Assembly: GCF_029675105.1 (NCBI RefSeq)
Contig: NZ_JAQQFV010000006.1
Span: forward strand, 432,514 to 496,513
DNA: 64,000 nt
Direction: 5' to 3'
Source of the DNA: Nocardia anocheti
Lineage (GTDB): Bacteria; Actinomycetota; Actinomycetes; Mycobacteriales; Mycobacteriaceae
Shown: positions 7,855-16,693 of the stretch, one piece after another
How the letters are laid out: each line of letters begins with the position of its first letter
Numbering within the stretch: the stretch's first letter is position 1
The notes under the pieces: model-generated
Seen by the model: the letters and a program-made list of their open reading frames with translations, nothing else
Databases searched by the model: none
Told to the model about the DNA's origin: nothing
Position numbers and translations under genes: made by a program

Positions 7855-9372
7855 TCACGCCGGAATCACCAGTCCGTGGCGCACCAGAGCGCTGACCACG
7901 CCGAGCGCCTGTCCGGCGAATTCCGGGGTGACCTCGTCGGCGCCGTCGGCGAAGGCGAGGAGTTCGATCAGTTCGGACAACGGCAGACCGTCCGGTCGCA
8001 TTCCCGCGACCAGCGCGATCGTGGACTCGTCGACCTCGTGCTGCCAGCGCGGCCCGTCGCCGCGGTGCAGGCGCGCGACCCGCTGCTCCCAGCCGGACTC
8101 GCCGGGCAGGGAGATCCGCTCCAGCGCGGTCGCCGGGCTCGGGGCGAACCGGGCGTTCCACGCGAGATCGGGATCGGCCGCGACCGCGCGCAGCCAGGCC
8201 GACCGGGCGAAGTAGCCGTCGACCTCCGCGCCCAGCGGGTCGTCGAAACCGTGGGTGAGGTCCTCGGCGAGCAGCTCGGTGGGTCCGTCGATGGACCGCA
8301 GGTAGACGAAGCCGAACCCGACACCGGACACCTCGGCGGCGTCGAAGGCGTCGAGCCACTGCTCGGCGCGGGCCTGCGCGGCCGGATCGCGCGGGTCCAG
8401 CCCGGCGTCGCGCAGCCAGGTGCCGACGTAGAGCGCCGGATCGGCCACGTCGCGCTGCACCACCCAGGCGTCCACACCGTGCGCGGGCAGCCACGACGAC
8501 ACCCGCTGGCGCCAGTCCTGGCCGTCGAGGTGCACCCACGCGGCCAGCATGGACGCGGTACCGCCGGGAACGAGCAGCTCGGGTGCCTGTCCGATGACCA
8601 ACTCGCTGGCGCCGTCGAGCGCCAGCCCGGAATCGCGGTAGGTGTGCTCGATACGCGCCGGGCCGACCACGAACGGGGGATTGGCCACGATCCGGTCGAA
8701 GCGGCGGCCCGCGACCGGCTCGAACCAGGAGCCCTCGAGTAGTTCGAACTCGAGCTCGTTGAGCGCCGCGGTGGCCTCGGCCAGCCACAGTGCCCTGGCG
8801 TTGACGTCGGTGGCGGTGACCCGGTCGGCGTAGCTCGCCGCGTGCACGGCCTGCACACCGCAGCCGGTGCCCAGATCCAGCACGGTGCCGACCCGTTCGG
8901 TGGGCGTGGCCCGCAGCAGCGACAGCGAGGCGTGCCCGACGCCGAGCACATGATCCTCGGTCAGGGTCCGCCTGCGCATCGAGTCGTCGAGGTCGGACAG
9001 GATCCAGCGGGTGCCCGCGCCGGTGTCGAGCGGCCGCAGATCCAGCGCGGCCCGGATCTCGTCGCCGTCACGCACCAGCAGTCCCGCCGCGATCGCGGCG
9101 TCCACGCGCACCGGCGCCAGCGCCGCGCCGACCTCGCGTGCGGGCAGGGCGTCGCCGAGCAGCAGCAGCCGGATGAGGGTGCCCAGCTCACCGGCCGCCC
9201 GCGCGGCCCGCCGCACCGGCACCGGCTCCGAACGGCTCAGGGCCGCGTGCACGTCGGCTCCCAGCGCCTCGACGAGGGTGTCCGCGTCATAACCGACCCG
9301 CAGCAGCGCGGTCCGCAGATCGGGGCACAGCGCGGTGAGCAGGGAATCGGTCGCGGTGGGGTTCGTAGGCAC
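7855..9372 (-). CDS. class I SAM-dependent methyltransferase with N-terminal extension
   Basis: The 505-residue protein has a helical N-terminal region (about 1-125, winged-helix-like, resembling the DUF7059 segment). A Rossmann methyltransferase core follows: motif I VLDLGTGCGVQA near 165, motif II ending TATDVNARAL, and NPPF near 230. NPPF is typical of enzymes methylating planar amide or exocyclic amino groups (HemK/PrmB/RsmC relatives), so a ribosomal, release-factor or rRNA substrate is plausible but unproven. The C-terminal about 180 residues are family-specific. The GTG start at 9372 has no clear Shine-Dalgarno sequence. It lies upstream of sigB on the same strand, separated by 172 bp. 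Confidence 0.82.
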   Translation of the reverse strand: MPTNPTATDSLLTALCPDLRTALLRVGYDADTLVEALGADVHAALSRSEPVPVRRAARAAGELGTLIRLLLLGDALPAREVGAALAPVRVDAAIAAGLLVRDGDEIRAALDLRPLDTGAGTRWILSDLDDSMRRRTLTEDHVLGVGHASLSLLRATPTERVGTVLDLGTGCGVQAVHAASYADRVTATDVNARALWLAEATAALNELEFELLEGSWFEPVAGRRFDRIVANPPFVVGPARIEHTYRDSGLALDGASELVIGQAPELLVPGGTASMLAAWVHLDGQDWRQRVSSWLPAHGVDAWVVQRDVADPALYVGTWLRDAGLDPRDPAAQARAEQWLDAFDAAEVSGVGFGFVYLRSIDGPTELLAEDLTHGFDDPLGAEVDGYFARSAWLRAVAADPDLAWNARFAPSPATALERISLPGESGWEQRVARLHRGDGPRWQHEVDESTIALVAGMRPDGLPLSELIELLAFADGADEVTPEFAGQALGVVSALVRHGLVIPA

Positions 9373-9574
9373 CCGCCTACTCTGCCAGGGCGGCTCGACA
9401 CGCGAACCGCCAGCTACAGCACGTGTCGCGGCGCGTGCGGAAACCGCGTGCGTCCCCAGCCCCTGGCCGCCGGTGGGCCGGTCCGACCGCGGAGGTCAGG
9501 CGCGGGCACGGTAACGAGGCGCAGGCCGTCGGCAGCCCGGTCGCACAGTGGGCGCACGGGGAGTCGGCCCGTGC

Positions 9575-10321
9575 TCAGCCCGTGTAGGGGTCGCGGGCGG
9601 TGACGCAGTAGTGGGTGGCACCGGGGTCGCGCAGCACGATCCACTGGCCGGGTTGCTCGGCGACGCGGGTCGCGCCCAGTGATTCGTGCCAGGTGGCGGT
9701 GGCGGCGATGTTCGAGGAGGCCAGGTCGGCGTGCGCGTCGGCCGGGCGCGGGTCGTCGAGGCGCTGGAGCAGCAGGTGCAGGGGCTGGTCGGGGCCGCGC
9801 AGGCGGGAGAACTCGGCGCGGCGGCCGGGGCGCAGGGTCCAGCCGGTGAGCGCGTGCCAGAAGTCGGTGTCGGCGACCAGGTCGGCCGGGGACAGGTCAA
9901 GGCACACCTGGTCGAGCCGGGTGACCGTGCCGTCCGGCGCACTCGACACGGTGACCGGCGGGATCTCCGGGCGCGCGGACGGGCCGTTGTCGGCGGGGGT
10001 GAAGCAGAACGTCTGTCCGGCGGGGGATTCCAGGACGGTGTAGTCCTCGGCGACGGTGACCACCCGGGCGCCGAGCGCGGTCGCGGTGTCGACGGCCGCG
10101 GCGATGTCGTCGACGTCGAGGTCCAGGTGGATGCCGCCGCCGTCGCCGACACGCTGCATCTTGAGCCAGGCCGGACCGTCGGCGGGCAGCAGGGTGACGA
10201 ATTCGCCGTGCCCGCCGCGTGGTTCGGACACCGTCGAGCCGGTGACCGTCGCCCAGAAGCGCACGCACTCGTCGAATCCGGCGGCGGGACGGTCGAGAAA
10301 TGCCCAGGTCCAGCGAATCAT
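9575..10321 (-). CDS. VOC-superfamily (glyoxalase/bleomycin-resistance-like) protein
   Basis: The 248-residue protein carries two VOC modules. The first (MIRWTWAFLD at the start, then GIHLDLDVDDI at about 75-85) and the second (about 125-245, LDQVCLDLSPADL ... TATWHESLGATRV) each have the paired beta-alpha-beta-beta-beta pattern of metal-binding glyoxalase-fold proteins. The fold covers dioxygenases, epimerases and antibiotic-binding proteins, so no reaction is assigned. The ATG at 10321 is preferred over an upstream in-frame start because AAGGGAG sits 6-7 nt before it. It is transcribed alone, divergent from the MFS gene. Confidence 0.8.
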   Translation of the reverse strand: MIRWTWAFLDRPAAGFDECVRFWATVTGSTVSEPRGGHGEFVTLLPADGPAWLKMQRVGDGGGIHLDLDVDDIAAAVDTATALGARVVTVAEDYTVLESPAGQTFCFTPADNGPSARPEIPPVTVSSAPDGTVTRLDQVCLDLSPADLVADTDFWHALTGWTLRPGRRAEFSRLRGPDQPLHLLLQRLDDPRPADAHADLASSNIAATATWHESLGATRVAEQPGQWIVLRDPGATHYCVTARDPYTG

Positions 10322-10510
10322 GCTGTCTCCCTTGCGGTGTGGATCGATCGGTCGCGCGTCGCCGCGCGCACGGGTCACGCTGCCCGACGGTAGGCCGTGC
10401 GCGCGGCGCTGTCGATGCTTTTCCGCGCCGCGAGCGGGTTGGCAGGATTTCGTCGAAAGATGTCATCCCGGCCACTCGTTCCGCGTCCCGCCGTCCGGCA
10501 CCCTGATCCG

Positions 10511-11896
10511 GTGACCGATCTCCGCCCGCCCCTCGGCGTCCCCACCGCCTCGTCCGACGACGCGCCCCGCGCCGATCTCGACCCGGTGGCCGGACCCGGC
10601 ACCGGCGCCGCCCGCCCCGACGCCGCGCAGACCGCTCTCGGCGCGCGGAAAGCCGGACCGCTCCGCCCGCACCCCGCCTGGATCGTGGCGGGCGTCGGCT
10701 TCGTGGCCCTGCTCGGCGCCGCCGCGTTCCGCTCGGTGCCCAGTGTCCTGATCGAGCCGCTGCACGCCGAGTTCGGCTGGTCACACGCCACCATCTCGGC
10801 CGCGGTCTCGCTGAACATGCTGCTCTACGGCCTGATCTCGCCCTTCGCCGCCGCGCTGATGGATCGCTTCGGCATCCGCCGCGTGGTCTGCGCGGCGCTG
10901 GTGCTGATCGCGGCGGGTAGTGGTCTCACGGTGTTCATGACCCAGGCGTGGCAGCTGGTCGCCACCTGGGGCCTGCTGGTCGGGCTCGGAGTCGGGTCGA
11001 TGTCGATGCCGTTCGTGGCGACCATCACCGGACGCTGGTTCGTGCGCAGCCGCGGCCTGGTCACCGGCGTGCTCACCGCCGCGGGCGCGACCGGTCAGCT
11101 GGTGTTCCTGCCGCTGGTGTCGATGCTGGCGCACGACCACGGCTGGCGGGTGCCCTCGGTGCTGGTCGCGGTGGTGGCGCTGGCGGTGGTGCCGCTGGTG
11201 TGGTTGTTCGTGCGCGACTATCCCAGCGACGCCGGGGTGCGGGCCTACGGCGCGCCGCCCGGCTCGGAGGTGGGCGTGCGGGTGACCGTCGTCGGTGGGG
11301 CGGGCCGGGCGCTGCGCGTACTGGCGACCGCCGCGCGCACGCGGGGCTTCTGGCTGCTGGCCGGGGGTTTCGCGGTGTGCGGGGCGTCGACGAACGGTCT
11401 GGTCGGCACACACTTCGTCACCGCCGCGCACGATCACGGGATGCCGCCGACCACCGCCGCCGGGCTGCTGGCCCTGATCGGGATCTTCGACGTGGCGGGC
11501 ACCATCGCCTCGGGCTGGCTCTCCGACCGGGTCGACCCGCGCTACCTGCTGCTGGGCTACTACTCGCTGCGCGGGCTCTCGCTGCTCATCCTGCCCTCGC
11601 TGCTGGGCCCACACACCCAGCCCAGCATGTGGGTGTTCGTGGTGTTCTACGGCCTGGACTGGATCGCGACCGTCCCGCCGACGGTGCTGCTGTGCCGGGA
11701 ACTGTTCGGTGCCGACGGGCCGATCGCGTTCGGCTGGGTGTTCGCCGCCCACCAGGTCGGCGCCGCGATCGCGGCCACCGGCGCGGGCCTGGTCCGGGAT
11801 CTGCAGGGCTCCTACGACCTGGCCTGGTACCTGGCCGGGGCCCTGTGCGGGGCGGCGGCGCTGATGTCGATGCTGGTGCGCCGCCCGGCGCGCTAG
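10511..11896 (+). CDS. MFS transporter
   Basis: A 461-residue major facilitator with about twelve hydrophobic segments begins near residue 55 after a polar, disordered N-terminus. The loop after segment 2 reads DRFGIRR, the usual MFS DRxGRR-like signature, and SDRVDPR occurs in the second half. Actinobacterial relatives are often called oxalate/formate-antiporter-like or multidrug carriers; the substrate cannot be read. The start is uncertain: GTG 10511 gives a normal length, and an in-frame ATG at 10460 would add 17 residues. The last 4 bp overlap the convergent DUF3099 gene. Confidence 0.82.
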   Translation: MTDLRPPLGVPTASSDDAPRADLDPVAGPGTGAARPDAAQTALGARKAGPLRPHPAWIVAGVGFVALLGAAAFRSVPSVLIEPLHAEFGWSHATISAAVSLNMLLYGLISPFAAALMDRFGIRRVVCAALVLIAAGSGLTVFMTQAWQLVATWGLLVGLGVGSMSMPFVATITGRWFVRSRGLVTGVLTAAGATGQLVFLPLVSMLAHDHGWRVPSVLVAVVALAVVPLVWLFVRDYPSDAGVRAYGAPPGSEVGVRVTVVGGAGRALRVLATAARTRGFWLLAGGFAVCGASTNGLVGTHFVTAAHDHGMPPTTAAGLLALIGIFDVAGTIASGWLSDRVDPRYLLLGYYSLRGLSLLILPSLLGPHTQPSMWVFVVFYGLDWIATVPPTVLLCRELFGADGPIAFGWVFAAHQVGAAIAATGAGLVRDLQGSYDLAWYLAGALCGAAALMSMLVRRPAR

Positions 11897-12309
11897 TCGA
11901 TCGCTTTGCGGTGCCCCGATTCCAGGGCGATCTGATTGTTGCGTCCGTCCCAGCGGCTCGGTTCGTTCTTGGTACGCGGGGGCCGGTCGTTGGCGATGAG
12001 CACCGCGATCCACGGCAGCGGCACCGAGGCCACGATGATCAGGATGGAGATCAGCGGATTCTCGAACATGCTGTAGGTGATCGCGGCCAGGACCAGGCAG
12101 GGGATGCGGAAGGCCATGATGATCGTGTAACGGCGGACCCGGGCCCGATGCTGCTCGTCGAGCGACGGCGCCGCCTCGGTGATGAGCACCGGGTGTTTGG
12201 CGTCGGCGCCGGGGAAGTACCCGCGCGAGGAAGAGGACGCGGCGGGCTCGGACACCGGCGGGTCCGGGGTGGGCTCGCCGACGCCGGAGGTGTCGCCGTC
12301 GGAATGCAT
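11893..12309 (-). CDS. DUF3099 domain-containing membrane protein
   Basis: The 138-residue protein has a Ser/Pro-rich cytosolic N-terminus, a conserved HPVLITEAAPSLDEQ block (about 39-53) and two adjacent transmembrane helices at about 65-105, then a polar tail. This is the arrangement of actinobacterial DUF3099 proteins (Rv2709 family), of unknown function. It lies next to DUF3039 as in mycobacteria and overlaps the MFS stop by 4 bp. Confidence 0.88.
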   Translation of the reverse strand: MHSDGDTSGVGEPTPDPPVSEPAASSSSRGYFPGADAKHPVLITEAAPSLDEQHRARVRRYTIIMAFRIPCLVLAAITYSMFENPLISILIIVASVPLPWIAVLIANDRPPRTKNEPSRWDGRNNQIALESGHRKAID

Positions 12310-12392
12310 ACCCCGAGTCTTCCACTCGCGCTCGCGGCGCGCACACGCGGCTGGTCAGCGGCGCGGGCCACGGATGCGGCATCATGGAAGGC

Positions 12393-12629
12393 GTGAGTAC
12401 AGACACTCTGGTACGCCCGGACACCACCACCGACGAGACGACCGGCGACGACGTCCCCAAGTTCTTCCACTACGTGAAGAAGGACCGGATCGCCGAGAGT
12501 GCCGTGATGGGCACCATGGTCGTCGCCCTGTGCGGTGAGGTCTTCCCGGTGACCCGCTCGCCCAAGCCCGGCTCGCCCGTCTGCCCGGACTGCAAGAAGG
12601 TCTACGACGGCTTGCGCAAGGGCGACTGA
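12393..12629 (+). CDS. DUF3039 domain-containing protein (small zinc-ribbon-like)
   Basis: The 78-residue soluble protein has the highly conserved blocks KFFHYVKK, CGEVFPVTRSPKPGSP and CPDCKK. The cysteines suggest a single metal site. It belongs to the Rv2708c family, near-universal in Actinobacteria, function unknown. GTG 12393 is preferred by family N-termini; ATG 12384 would add three residues. The 3' end overlaps the convergent YihY gene by 28 bp. Confidence 0.9.
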   Translation: MSTDTLVRPDTTTDETTGDDVPKFFHYVKKDRIAESAVMGTMVVALCGEVFPVTRSPKPGSPVCPDCKKVYDGLRKGD

Positions 12630-13735
12630 GCGGACTGCCCGGTCGGTGCCGCCGACGTCTCGGGGGAGGCGTCGGCCGGTGACTCGCGTCCGTCGTCGTC
12701 GGCGCGGACCTTGCTCAACCATTCCTTGACCTGCTCCATCCTGGTCGCGCGGGCGGGCCAGAACTCCTGCACCGCCGCGTTGAACTCCGCGCCGAGGATC
12801 ACCGCGAAGCCGAGGAAATAGGTGAACAGCAGGAACGCGATCGGCGTGGCCAGCGCGCCGTAGCTCACCCCGGTCGCGGTGATCCAGGCCAGATACCGGC
12901 GCAGCAGGTCGCTGGCGCCCAGGAAGAACACCCCCGCCACCAGGGCACCGCCGAAGAGCCGGTGCCACGGCAGCGATTTGTGCAGCGCCAGCTTGTAGAG
13001 GGTGGTCAGCCCGACGATCAGCAGCATGCCGACGATCGGGTAGTAGAAGGTGTCGATCAGCCGCAGGCCCGGCTCGCGCCAACTCTCCGGCAGCACCTGG
13101 CCGATCCGGGTGGGCCCCAGCGCGATCAGCGGCAGGATCAGCACCGCCGCCACCAGGAACTGCACGTACAGCAGCAGCGCGAAGATCCGCTGCCAGACCG
13201 GATGCCGGGCGTCCTGCTGGCCGTGGGCCTCCACGATGGCGTCGACGAAGGTCGCCATGGCGGAGGACCCGGCCCACAGCGACAACACGAAACCCACCGA
13301 GACCACCGCGCCCCGCCCGCGCCCGAGCACGTCGTCGACGGTCGGTTCGATCAGGTCCGAGACCACCGACGGACTGAAGAACTCCCGGCTGAACGCGATG
13401 ATCTTGGCTTCGACGATCTGGACCGTGTCCGGCCCGAACAGTCCGCCGACATAGCCCAGGCTGCCGAGCAACCCGAGCAGCAGCGGTGCCAGCGACAACG
13501 TCTGCCAGAAGGCGGCGGCGGCCGACTTGGCGAAGATCGAGTTGTCCCAGCATTTCTGGGCCACCCGGACCACCAGCCGCCACGCCGTCAGCAGCCACCG
13601 CACCGCGCGCGTGTGTTCGCGGGGCTGTTGCCCGGTGGCCCCGGACGCGGGGGTGGGCAGCACGACGGACCCGTCGCGCGGGGGTGCCTGCGGCGGGTGC
13701 GGCGTGTCGGCCGCGCGGACCTGGTCGTTGCTCAT
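12602..13735 (-). CDS. YihY/BrkB family inner-membrane protein
   Basis: The 377-residue protein has a disordered N-terminus, six transmembrane helices between about 95 and 330, and a charged C-terminal tail. The hallmark FAKSAAAAFWQTLSLAPLLL (about 70-90) and the late GAEFNAAVQEFWP are typical of the YihY (formerly RNase BN-like) family. Function is unknown, though the family is linked to envelope processes; Rv2707 is the positional counterpart. The start is ATG 13735 with GGAGACGAG upstream; longer extensions read into the next intergenic region. Confidence 0.88.
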   Translation of the reverse strand: MSNDQVRAADTPHPPQAPPRDGSVVLPTPASGATGQQPREHTRAVRWLLTAWRLVVRVAQKCWDNSIFAKSAAAAFWQTLSLAPLLLGLLGSLGYVGGLFGPDTVQIVEAKIIAFSREFFSPSVVSDLIEPTVDDVLGRGRGAVVSVGFVLSLWAGSSAMATFVDAIVEAHGQQDARHPVWQRIFALLLYVQFLVAAVLILPLIALGPTRIGQVLPESWREPGLRLIDTFYYPIVGMLLIVGLTTLYKLALHKSLPWHRLFGGALVAGVFFLGASDLLRRYLAWITATGVSYGALATPIAFLLFTYFLGFAVILGAEFNAAVQEFWPARATRMEQVKEWLSKVRADDDGRESPADASPETSAAPTGQSAQSPLRKPS

Positions 13736-13888
13736 CTCGTCTCCAGCATCCCGCACGACGGGGGTCCGTGTGGTGCGGCCCGGGCATCGTGTCGGTGGGT
13801 AACAGGTAAATGGCCGGTGACCTCGGGCTCGTTTGTGATGCCGGTCGCGCACCCCGCGTCGGTTTGGCGACACGCCGCCTCGGGCGGC

Positions 13889-13894
13889 TAGGGT
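13889..13894 (+). promoter_or_regulatory. leaderless -10 hexamer of the helicase gene
   Basis: TAGGGT is followed by 7 nt and the GTG start at 13902; no Shine-Dalgarno sequence is present. Confidence 0.55.
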
Positions 13895-13901
13895 CGTCTG
13901 C

Positions 13902-15665
13902 GTGACTGGGTCGGGTGGCATCGCAGCGGCGAGAGAAGCGGGTACACCGGGCGAGACGGCCGCGGGGGGCGTGCCGGGCGGGTCCCTGCGCGCCTGGCAG
14001 CGGCGCGCGCTGACGAAGTACCTGGCCACCAAGCCGCGCGACTTCCTCGCGGTCGCCACGCCGGGCGCCGGTAAGACCACCTTCGCGCTGCGCGTTGCCG
14101 CGGAGTTGCTGGCCGATCGCACGGTCGATCAGATCACCGTCGTCGCGCCCACCGAACACCTCAAGCACCAGTGGGCCGCCTCGGCCGCCCGCTCGGGCAT
14201 CCAGCTGGACTCGCGCTTCTCCAACTCCACCGGCGGCACTTCCGGCGACTACCACGGCGTGGTGGTGACCTATGCCCAGGTCGCCGCGCATCCCACCCGG
14301 CACCGGGTGCGCACCGAGAACCGGCGTACGCTGGTGATCCTCGACGAGATCCACCACGCGGGCGACGCCAAGACCTGGGGCGAGGCCACCGAGGAGGCCT
14401 TCGGCGACGCCACCCGCCGCCTCGCGCTGACCGGAACCCCGTTCCGCAGCGACGATTCGAAGATCCCGTTCGTCACCTACGAACCCGACGAGGCCGGTTT
14501 CCCGCGTTCGCGCGCCGACCACTCCTACGGCTACGCCGACGCCCTCGCCGACGGCGTCGTGCGCCCGGTGGTGTTCCTGGCCTACTCCGGTGACGCGCAC
14601 TGGCGCGACAGCGCGGGCGAGGAACACACCGCCCGCCTCGGCGAGCCGCTCAGCGCCGAACAGACCGCCCGCGCCTGGCGCACCGCCCTGGACCCGGCCG
14701 GTGACTGGATCTCGGCGGTGCTGCGCGCCGCCGACACCCGGCTGCGTCAGCTGCGCGCCTCCGGCATCCCCGACGCGGGCGGCCTGGTGATCGCCACCGA
14801 CCAGGAACGTGCCCGCGACTACGCCGAACTGCTCGAACACATCTCGGGCGAGCGGCCCGCCGTCGTGCTCTCCGACGACCCGCAGTCCTCGAGCCGCATC
14901 GACGAGTTCGCCAAGGGCACCCAGCCGTGGATGGTGGCGGTGCGCATGGTGTCCGAGGGCGTCGACGTGCCGCGCCTGGCCGTGGGCGTGTACGCGACCA
15001 GCGCCTCGACCCCGCTGTACTTCGCCCAGGCCATCGGCCGGTTCGTGCGTGCCCGCAGGCCCGGCGAGACCGCGAGCGTGTTCCTGCCCTCGGTGCCGGT
15101 GCTGCTGGACCTGGCCGCGCAGCTGGAACTGCAGCGCGACCACGTGATCGGCAAGCCACACCGCGAGAAGAACGCGCTCGACGACGAACTGCTCATCGAC
15201 GCGAACAAGACCAAGGACGAGCCCGGCGAGGAGGAGAAGTCCTTCGTCGCGTTGGCCGCCGACGCCGAACTCGACCAGGTGATCTACGACGGCTCCTCCT
15301 TCGGCACCGCGACCATCGCGGGCAGCGACGAGGAGGCCGACTACCTGGGCATTCCCGGCCTGCTCGACGCCGAACAGATGCGCGCGCTGCTGCGCGAGCG
15401 GCAGACCCGTCAGCTGGCCGATCGCAGCGCCCAGGAGGCGGCGGCCCCGCAGCCCGCCGCGGTCGCCGAACGGATCGCCACCTCCGACAAGCTCGGCGAA
15501 CTGCGCCGCGAGCTCAACAGTCTGGTCGCCATGCACCACCACCGCACCGGCAAGCCGCACGGGGTGATCCACGGGGAACTTCGGCGTGAATGCGGTGGTC
15601 CGCCGACCGCGCTGGCCACCGCCGATCAGCTCGGTGAGCGGATCGCGGCGCTGCGCCGCCGCTGA
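13902..15665 (+). CDS. superfamily II DEAD/DEAH-like helicase
   Basis: The 587-residue SF2 ATPase resembles the XPB/ERCC3 and restriction-helicase group. Visible motifs are Q-like LRAWQRRAL (about 29), Walker A ATPGAGKT (52-59), motif II DEIHH, motif III TGTPFR, motif V SEGVDVPR and motif VI QAIGRFVR. A C-terminal acidic and coiled-coil region follows. It probably remodels DNA or RNA; its substrate is unknown. A -10 hexamer 7 nt before the GTG start and the absence of a Shine-Dalgarno sequence suggest leaderless expression. The stop codon falls inside the first unit of a degenerate repeat tract. Confidence 0.88.
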   Translation: MTGSGGIAAAREAGTPGETAAGGVPGGSLRAWQRRALTKYLATKPRDFLAVATPGAGKTTFALRVAAELLADRTVDQITVVAPTEHLKHQWAASAARSGIQLDSRFSNSTGGTSGDYHGVVVTYAQVAAHPTRHRVRTENRRTLVILDEIHHAGDAKTWGEATEEAFGDATRRLALTGTPFRSDDSKIPFVTYEPDEAGFPRSRADHSYGYADALADGVVRPVVFLAYSGDAHWRDSAGEEHTARLGEPLSAEQTARAWRTALDPAGDWISAVLRAADTRLRQLRASGIPDAGGLVIATDQERARDYAELLEHISGERPAVVLSDDPQSSSRIDEFAKGTQPWMVAVRMVSEGVDVPRLAVGVYATSASTPLYFAQAIGRFVRARRPGETASVFLPSVPVLLDLAAQLELQRDHVIGKPHREKNALDDELLIDANKTKDEPGEEEKSFVALAADAELDQVIYDGSSFGTATIAGSDEEADYLGIPGLLDAEQMRALLRERQTRQLADRSAQEAAAPQPAAVAERIATSDKLGELRRELNSLVAMHHHRTGKPHGVIHGELRRECGGPPTALATADQLGERIAALRRR

Positions 15666-15893
15666 CTCGGGCCCTCACGGCTGACTCGGCCCCCACCGCT
15701 CACTCGGGCTGTCGTCGCTGACTCGGCTGTCGTCGCTGACTCGGGCGCTCACCGCTCACTCGGCTCGCCCCGCTGACTCGGCCCCCCGCTGACGCGGGCA
15801 CGCACCGCTGACCTGACTCGGGCCCCGCCGCTGACACGGGCCCCCTCGACTCGGGCGCGCGGCCGGTGACTCGGGCGCGCGGCCGGTGACTCA
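15658..15893. repeat. degenerate short repeat tract, consensus (G/C)CTGACTCGG(G/C)
   Basis: About thirteen imperfect copies of a CTGACTCGG-like core, spaced irregularly by 6-20 nt of C/G-rich filler, run from the helicase stop codon to the tetR 3' end. Variants include CTCACTCGG, CTGACGCGG and CTGACACGG. The last part contains a 20-bp unit repeated twice in tandem (about 15848-15888). The spacing is too irregular for CRISPR or a protein-binding array of fixed phase. Confidence 0.75.
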
Positions 15894-15921
15894 GGTGCGC
15901 CGCCGTCGCGCAGGCCGACGC

Positions 15922-16536
15922 TCAGACGCGCTGGTCTCGGCGCACCGCCGCCAGGACGCGCAGTGCGTTGTCGACGGTGGCGCTGAGTTCGGCGTGCTCG
16001 ACGCCGTCCCTGGCCTGGATCGACAGTCCGTAGAGCACGGTGCTGAAGAACGTGGCGAGGGCGGCGGTGTCGGTATCGGGGACCAGGTCGCCCTCGGCGA
16101 CGCCGCGGTCCAGGCGGGCGCGGATGTCGGCGTCGGTGTCGCGGCGGGCCCGCGTGAGGAACTCGCGGATGGGGGCGTTGCGGGTGGTGTAGGTGGCGCC
16201 CGCGAGCACCACCATGCAGCCGCGCGGCAGATCCGGGTCGGTGTAGGCGACGATGTTGTCGCGCAGCATCGCCTCGATCGCGGCGTAGGCGGTGGGTTGC
16301 TCGCGCAGCGCGCGGGCGGTGAGTCCGCCGTCGGTGCGCCCGTAGAGCTCGACCGCAGCTCGGAACAGCGCTTCCTTGTCGCCGAAGGCGGCGTAGAGGC
16401 TGGGGGAGTTGATGCCCATCGCGGTGGTGAGGTCGGCCATGGACGCGCCCTCGTAGCCGTGTTCCCAGAACACCTCCATGGCGCGTCGCAGGGCGACGTC
16501 GCGGTCGAAGCCGCGCGGGCGGCCGCGTTCTGCCAT
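15922..16536 (-). CDS. TetR family repressor of the adjacent SDR gene
   Basis: The 204-residue TetR/AcrR protein has an N-terminal helix-turn-helix: RGRPRGFDRDVALRRAMEVF, then GYEGASMADLTTAMGINSPSLYAAFGDKEALF in two consecutive parts. Its C-terminal ligand domain resembles the TetR_C group paired with oxidoreductases. The ATG at 16536 is preferred over a longer frame. It diverges from the SDR gene; three copies of a 14-bp motif in the shared 157-bp region are the likely operators, so it should repress itself and the SDR. Confidence 0.88.
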   Translation of the reverse strand: MAERGRPRGFDRDVALRRAMEVFWEHGYEGASMADLTTAMGINSPSLYAAFGDKEALFRAAVELYGRTDGGLTARALREQPTAYAAIEAMLRDNIVAYTDPDLPRGCMVVLAGATYTTRNAPIREFLTRARRDTDADIRARLDRGVAEGDLVPDTDTAALATFFSTVLYGLSIQARDGVEHAELSATVDNALRVLAAVRRDQRV

Positions 16537-16548
16537 GGGGAGCCTTTC

Positions 16549-16679
16549 TGTGTCGGTCGATAAATATACCCGCCCGCACGGGCCGCTCATCCGCGCCCAG
16601 CAATTCTGTGTCGATCGATAAGAAACTCTTGACGGGGTCGCCCGCCGTGCGCTTGTCTATTTATGTATCGACCAACACA
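16549..16679. promoter_or_regulatory. TetR operator cluster, three copies of TGTGTYGRTCGATA
   Basis: Copies are at 16549-16562 (+), 16607-16620 (+) and 16666-16679 (-, TGTGTTGGTCGATA). Spacing is about 58 bp each time. The first covers the tetR leader and the last ends 14 bp before the SDR start. A TTGACG -35-like hexamer lies at 16629-16634. Confidence 0.72.
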
Positions 16680-16693
16680 AAATTAGGAGCGAG

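Noticed and set aside
15658..15893. CRISPR array
   Set aside because: Units are about 10 bp, imperfect and irregularly spaced; no Cas genes nearby.
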